From Succinatimonas sp. CAG:777 (GTDB lineage Bacteria; Pseudomonadota; Gammaproteobacteria; Enterobacterales; Succinivibrionaceae), in the NCBI GenBank assembly GCA_000431835.1, contig HF987930.1, positions 1-16,584 on the forward strand: a DNA stretch of 16,584 nt, read 5' to 3'. The translations under genes and the position numbers were made by a program. The stretch's first letter is position 1. Each line of letters begins with the position of its first letter. Under the pieces are notes generated by a model that was given only the letters and a program-made list of their open reading frames with translations, did no database searches and had not been told where the DNA came from. Below, in pieces: positions 13,863-16,584 of the stretch.

Positions 13863-14579
13863 TTATTCAGCCTGAATTGCCTTCTCTGCAGCAATAGTAT
13901 TCTTATCAATCTGAATACCAACGCCCATAGTGGTTGATACACAGATCTTCTTGATGAAGGTACCCTTAGCTGCTGATGGCTTGTGCTTAATGATAGCTGC
14001 AATTAAAGCTGATAAGTTGTCAGCTAACTGCTCAGCGGTGAAGTCAGCTTTACCGATTGAAGTCTGGATGTTACCAGACTTATCATTACGGAAGCGAACC
14101 TGACCTGCTTTAGCATTCTTAACAGCAGTTGCAATATCGCGAGTTACGGTACCAACCTTAGGGTTAGGCATTAAACCGCGTGGACCTAAGATCTGACCTA
14201 ACTGACCTACAACTCTCATAGCGTCAGGTGAAGCGATAACAACGTCGAAATCAGCAAAGCCTTTCTTAACTTCAGCTGCTAACTCGTCCATACCAACGTG
14301 ATCAGCACCAGCTGCCTTTGCCTGCTCAGCAAGCTCGCCCTGTGTGAATACTAAAACACGTACAGTCTTACCGGTACCGTTTGGTAAAACGGTAGCACCA
14401 CGAACGTTCTGATCTGATTTAGTAGCGTCAATACCTAACTGAACTGCTACATCAACGCTCTCTACGAACTTTGCTTTTGCAGTATCTTTTAATAACTTGA
14501 AGCCTTCAACTACATCGTACTGCTTGGTCTTATCAACAGCTGCACGGATTTCTTTTAAACGCTTAGCAATCTTAGCCAT
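13863..14579 (-). CDS. rplA: 50S ribosomal protein L1
   Basis: L1 binds 23S rRNA helices 76-78 to form the L1 stalk that guides deacylated tRNA out of the E site, and in E. coli it represses translation of rplK-rplA. The 238-residue product is full length (E. coli 234) and carries the hallmark LGPRGLMPNPKVGT (131-144), with the RNA-binding N- and C-terminal parts both present. The ATG at 14579 is 3 bases after the rplK stop. The Shine-Dalgarno GGAGGG is formed by the last rplK codons, so the two genes should be translationally coupled, as in E. coli. Confidence 0.98.
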   Translation of the reverse strand: MAKIAKRLKEIRAAVDKTKQYDVVEGFKLLKDTAKAKFVESVDVAVQLGIDATKSDQNVRGATVLPNGTGKTVRVLVFTQGELAEQAKAAGADHVGMDELAAEVKKGFADFDVVIASPDAMRVVGQLGQILGPRGLMPNPKVGTVTRDIATAVKNAKAGQVRFRNDKSGNIQTSIGKADFTAEQLADNLSALIAAIIKHKPSAAKGTFIKKICVSTTMGVGIQIDKNTIAAEKAIQAE

Positions 14580-14582
14580 TGA

Positions 14583-15011
14583 TTAACCCTCCACCTGGAT
14601 GCCCATTGAACGAGCTGTACCAGCAATAGTACGTGCAGATGCATCAAGATCAGCACCAGTCATATCTGGCTCTTTAGCTTTAGCGATCTCTTTGCACTGT
14701 TCCATGGTGATCTTACCTGCAACTTCAGTACCTGGCTTGTGAGAAGCTGACTTCAAGCCTAAGGTCTTCTTAATTAAGAAAGAAGCTGGGGTTGTCTTTG
14801 ATACGAATGTAAATGACTTATCCTGATATACGGTGATGATAACTGGTACAGGTAAACCTTTTTCCATGTTTGCTGTCTTAGCATTGAATGCCTTACAGAA
14901 TTCCATGATGTTAACACCGTGCTGACCTAATGCTGGGCCAACTGGAGGAGCTGGGTTTGCGTTACCAGCACCAACCTGTAATTTAATATAGGCAGTAACT
15001 TTCTTTGCCAT
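14583..15011 (-). CDS. rplK: 50S ribosomal protein L11
   Basis: L11 binds the GTPase-associated region of 23S rRNA at the base of the stalk and is required for RelA activation during the stringent response. The 142-residue length matches the family. The N-terminal proline loop APPVGPALGQHG (21-32), whose prolines contact thiopeptide antibiotics in known structures, and the C-terminal RNA-binding domain ending ARTIAGTARSMGIQVEG are intact. The ATG at 15011 has AGAGGA about 10 bases upstream; this Shine-Dalgarno lies in a small GAGG-AATA-CCTC hairpin. It is the first gene of the rplKAJL-rpoBC transcription unit. Confidence 0.98.
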   Translation of the reverse strand: MAKKVTAYIKLQVGAGNANPAPPVGPALGQHGVNIMEFCKAFNAKTANMEKGLPVPVIITVYQDKSFTFVSKTTPASFLIKKTLGLKSASHKPGTEVAGKITMEQCKEIAKAKEPDMTGADLDASARTIAGTARSMGIQVEG

Positions 15012-15131
15012 TTTGAGGTATTCCTCTGAAAATTAATGTGGGTGATATCGCTCAATTCACGATTGAGCTTCCCTTGACCGATTGGTCGCGCTTTTTAACA
15101 CGATTGAATAATACAAACAGCGTAAAAATAG
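15012..15131 (-). promoter_or_regulatory. rplK leader with hairpins, candidate L1 operator
   Basis: From the predicted start near 15132 to the rplK ATG the leader is about 120 bases. It contains GACC/GGTC around a 4-base loop (15076-15087), GCTCAAT/ATTGAGC around a 5-base loop (15050-15068), and GAGG/CCTC enclosing the Shine-Dalgarno. In E. coli, L1 represses the operon by binding the rplK leader. Which of these stems mimics the rRNA site is not decided here. Confidence 0.55.
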
Positions 15132-15138
15132 CTTTGAG

Positions 15139-15167
15139 ATTATACACAGATTAGTGATGATAATCAA
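15139..15167 (-). promoter_or_regulatory. Promoter of the rplKAJL-rpoBC operon
   Basis: A perfect -10 hexamer TATAAT (15139-15144) lies 17 bp after a -35-like TTGATT (15162-15167). It is in the position of the E. coli rplK promoter. The remainder of the 270-bp nusG-rplK gap, between this promoter and the hairpin after nusG, is AT-rich and shows no gene. Confidence 0.68.
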
Positions 15168-15251
15168 CAAATAATTAATAAATTAATGCAAGAAAAAAGC
15201 TATTAATCTTTATTTGCTGAAATTGAAAGAAATTTTGGATTTTAAAGACTA

Positions 15252-15273
15252 GGGCTCATTTAAAAATGAGCCC
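15252..15273 (-). terminator. Hairpin after nusG, probable terminator
   Basis: GGGCTCATTT and AAATGAGCCC form a perfect 10-bp inverted repeat separated by 2 bases, starting 8 bases past the nusG stop. The following minus-strand sequence TAGTCTTT is a poor T tract, so termination may be partial or need NusA or Rho. Confidence 0.7.
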
Positions 15274-15281
15274 CCAAATGA

Positions 15282-15956
15282 TTAGATATCTTTTTCAACC
15301 TGAGTGAAATCAAGATCTACTGGTGTAGCTCTACCAAAGATTGCAATTGAAACTGTTAAGCGGTTCTTCTCATAGTCCACCTTCTCAACAGTACCAACGA
15401 AGTCTTTGAAAGCACCATCGATAGCTCGAACATGCTCGCCAACTTCGAACATGGTCTTTGGACGTGGAGAATCTTCAGTTTCCTTCAGACGGTTTAGGAT
15501 CTTATTAGCTTCCGCCTCAGTAATTGGAAGAGGTTTTTCTGAAGTACCGCCGATAAAGCCTAAAACACGATCAGTATGTTTTACTAACTGCCATGACTCT
15601 GAGGTCATTCTCATATTTACTAAAACATAACCTGGGAAGAACTTACGCTCACTCTCGCGTTTCTTGCCGTCTTTGATTTCTTTAACCTTTTCCTTTGGAA
15701 CAAGGATTTCACCAAAGTAATCTTCCATATGGTGGATCTTGATTCTTTCAGCAAGAGTTAAAGCAACTCTCTGCTCAAAGCCAGAAAAAGCCTGAATTAC
15801 ATACCAACGGAAGGTATCACCACCAAAGTATTTATTTTTCTTTGGTGCTTCTTTAGCTAAATCTGGGTTTGCATCTAAAGCTGAGGTCTCGTCAACAACA
15901 GGAGCCTCAGGTGCTACAGGAGCTTCTGGTGCTTCAATCTTTTCAATATCTGCCAT
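15282..15956 (-). CDS. nusG: Transcription termination/antitermination factor NusG with an N-terminal extension
   Basis: NusG binds the clamp and protrusion of elongating RNA polymerase through its NGN domain, and binds Rho or ribosomal S10 through its KOW domain. The 224-residue product has a normal NGN domain from WYVIQAFSGF (51-60) through SERKFFPGYVLV (102-113) and a KOW domain around residues 176-220 with GAFKDFVGTVEKVDYEK and IFGRATPV. E. coli NusG is 181 residues; the difference is a 42-residue acidic N-terminal extension rich in Pro, Ala and Glu with repeated EAPVAP-type units. AAAGGA 8 bases before the ATG at 15956 supports this long start. It lies 21 bp after secE, forming the usual secE-nusG pair. 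Confidence 0.97.
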   Translation of the reverse strand: MADIEKIEAPEAPVAPEAPVVDETSALDANPDLAKEAPKKNKYFGGDTFRWYVIQAFSGFEQRVALTLAERIKIHHMEDYFGEILVPKEKVKEIKDGKKRESERKFFPGYVLVNMRMTSESWQLVKHTDRVLGFIGGTSEKPLPITEAEANKILNRLKETEDSPRPKTMFEVGEHVRAIDGAFKDFVGTVEKVDYEKNRLTVSIAIFGRATPVDLDFTQVEKDI

Positions 15957-15977
15957 TTTAAAATCCTTTGGTGTTTA

Positions 15978-16436
15978 CTATAAGGTAAATAGGCGAACTA
16001 ACTGTAAAAATACGATATCGCATAGATACAGGAATAAGCTTACAACACAAACAGCTACGAAAACAATAAATGTTGTCTGCACAGCTTCTTGTCTAGTTGG
16101 CCATACAACTTTACGTAACTCAGTATATGACTGACGACCAAACTGCAATAAGGTGCGACCCTTATTAGTAAGAAGTGCAACAATTAAAGCAACTGCAAAA
16201 CCAACGATAACAATTGCTACACGCAGAAGACGAGATAAGTTACCTTCATCTACTGCAACAAAACTTGTGTAATACCAGTTACCTAAGATAACTGCAACTA
16301 CTAAAACAATAGAAATAGTCCAAAAAATTGCGCTTACAACTGGAGATACAAACAGCTTTGAATCTGTGCCATTTGCTGTCTTTTTAGCATTTGCCTTCTT
16401 AGCAGGCTGGACTTTATTGCTAGTTGTTTCTGACAT
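15978..16436 (-). CDS. secE: Preprotein translocase subunit SecE
   Basis: SecE is the clamp subunit of the SecYEG translocon in the inner membrane. The 152-residue product has three predicted membrane segments (about 33-53, 70-90 and 120-148), the layout of enteric SecE rather than the single-span form of many other bacteria. The conserved cytoplasmic amphipathic motif ELRKVVWPTRQEA (106-118) lies before the last segment. An N-terminal Lys/Ala-rich stretch of about 28 residues makes it longer than E. coli SecE (127). The ATG at 16434-16436 has AAGG 7 bases upstream, in the 3' arm of a weak hairpin followed by a T run. It lies between tuf and nusG, as in E. coli. Confidence 0.97.
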   Translation of the reverse strand: MSETTSNKVQPAKKANAKKTANGTDSKLFVSPVVSAIFWTISIVLVVAVILGNWYYTSFVAVDEGNLSRLLRVAIVIVGFAVALIVALLTNKGRTLLQFGRQSYTELRKVVWPTRQEAVQTTFIVFVAVCVVSLFLYLCDIVFLQLVRLFTL

Positions 16437-16460
16437 AAAAAAAACCTTAAATTAAAAGGT
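16437..16460 (-). promoter_or_regulatory. Hairpin with T run overlapping the secE ribosome binding site
   Basis: ACCTT and AAGGT pair around a 7-base loop and are followed by seven T residues that run up to the secE ATG. The AAGG of the 3' arm is the only Shine-Dalgarno candidate. The stem is 5 bp and weak, so this is a tentative attenuator or translation-control element. Confidence 0.4.
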
Positions 16461-16490
16461 ACAAATTTTTAGCACCTTAAGACAATTAAT

Positions 16491-16517
16491 CCGTAGCAGT
16501 AAAAAATACTGCTACGG
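16491..16517 (-). terminator. Strong hairpin after tuf
   Basis: An 11-bp perfect stem (outer arms CCGTAGCAGT and ACTGCTACGG) closes on a T-only loop, about 25 bases past the tuf stop. The minus-strand sequence after it (ATTAATTG) is not a T tract. It may be a partial terminator or a 3'-end stabiliser between tuf and secE. The rest of the 106-bp gap holds no tRNA gene and no clear promoter. Confidence 0.6.
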
Positions 16518-16542
16518 ACATACATCTTTGCTGAGTTAGATA

Positions 16543-16584
16543 TTACTCAATGATAGTACCAACAACACCAGCACCTACTGTTCT
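16543..16584 (-). CDS. tuf: Elongation factor Tu, last 13 codons (gene runs off the right edge)
   Basis: The right edge encodes RTVGAGVVGTIIE and a stop, which matches the conserved EF-Tu C-terminus (E. coli ends RTVGAGVVAKVLG). EF-Tu delivers aminoacyl-tRNA to the ribosome as a GTP complex. Only this tail is visible, so the rest of the gene cannot be assessed. Placement immediately upstream of secE is the usual position of one tuf copy (tufB in E. coli). The last five residues differ from E. coli but this end of the protein is variable. Confidence 0.93.
   Translation of the reverse strand, partial: RTVGAGVVGTIIE

Overview
The window is a bacterial core information-processing region with every gene on the minus strand. 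In the direction of transcription (right to left) the order is: the last 13 codons of tuf (EF-Tu), secE, nusG, rplK (L11), rplA (L1), rplJ (L10), rplL (L7/L12), rpoB, rpoC, ridA, tusD, tusC, tusB, rpsL (S12), rpsG (S7) and the first 205 codons of fusA (EF-G). No mobile element, CRISPR array, rRNA or tRNA gene was seen, and no gap between genes exceeds 300 bp.

The proteins point to a gammaproteobacterium. RpoB and RpoC carry the same internal insertions as the Escherichia coli subunits (the regions equivalent to beta SI1, beta SI2 and beta' SI3), NusG and SecE align well with E. coli, and tusDCB lies directly upstream of rpsL as in enteric and related bacteria. Moderate GC in genes, very AT-rich intergenic DNA and oversized RNA polymerase subunits suggest a low-GC, possibly host-associated lineage. 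A member of the Succinivibrionaceae/Aeromonadales is my best guess, but this is an inference and not a firm identification.

Layout by transcription unit. (1) tuf, then secE-nusG, with a 10-bp perfect inverted repeat just after nusG. (2) A sigma70-type promoter near 15139-15167 drives rplK-rplA-rplJ-rplL-rpoB-rpoC. The rplK and rplJ leaders are rich in hairpins, as expected for L1 and L10 feedback control, and a textbook intrinsic terminator follows rpoC. (3) ridA has its own promoter and is followed by hairpins. (4) tusD-tusC-tusB encodes the sulfur relay for 2-thiouridine in tRNA. (5) A strong promoter upstream of rpsL starts the str operon (rpsL-rpsG-fusA).

Together the genes cover RNA polymerase, its elongation factor NusG, the ribosomal stalk, decoding-site proteins, elongation factors, the SecE translocon subunit and a tRNA-modification relay. 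The window is mostly ordinary housekeeping and I do not see a new multi-gene system. The unusual points are a roughly 146-residue in-frame insertion in the RpoB lobe, an extra 26-residue insert and an N-terminal extension in RpoC, a Pro/Ala/Glu-rich N-terminal extension on NusG, an 11-bp phased repeat array between tusC and tusB, a perfect 15-bp direct repeat in the ridA leader, and a terminator-like hairpin that ends just upstream of the tusD start codon.
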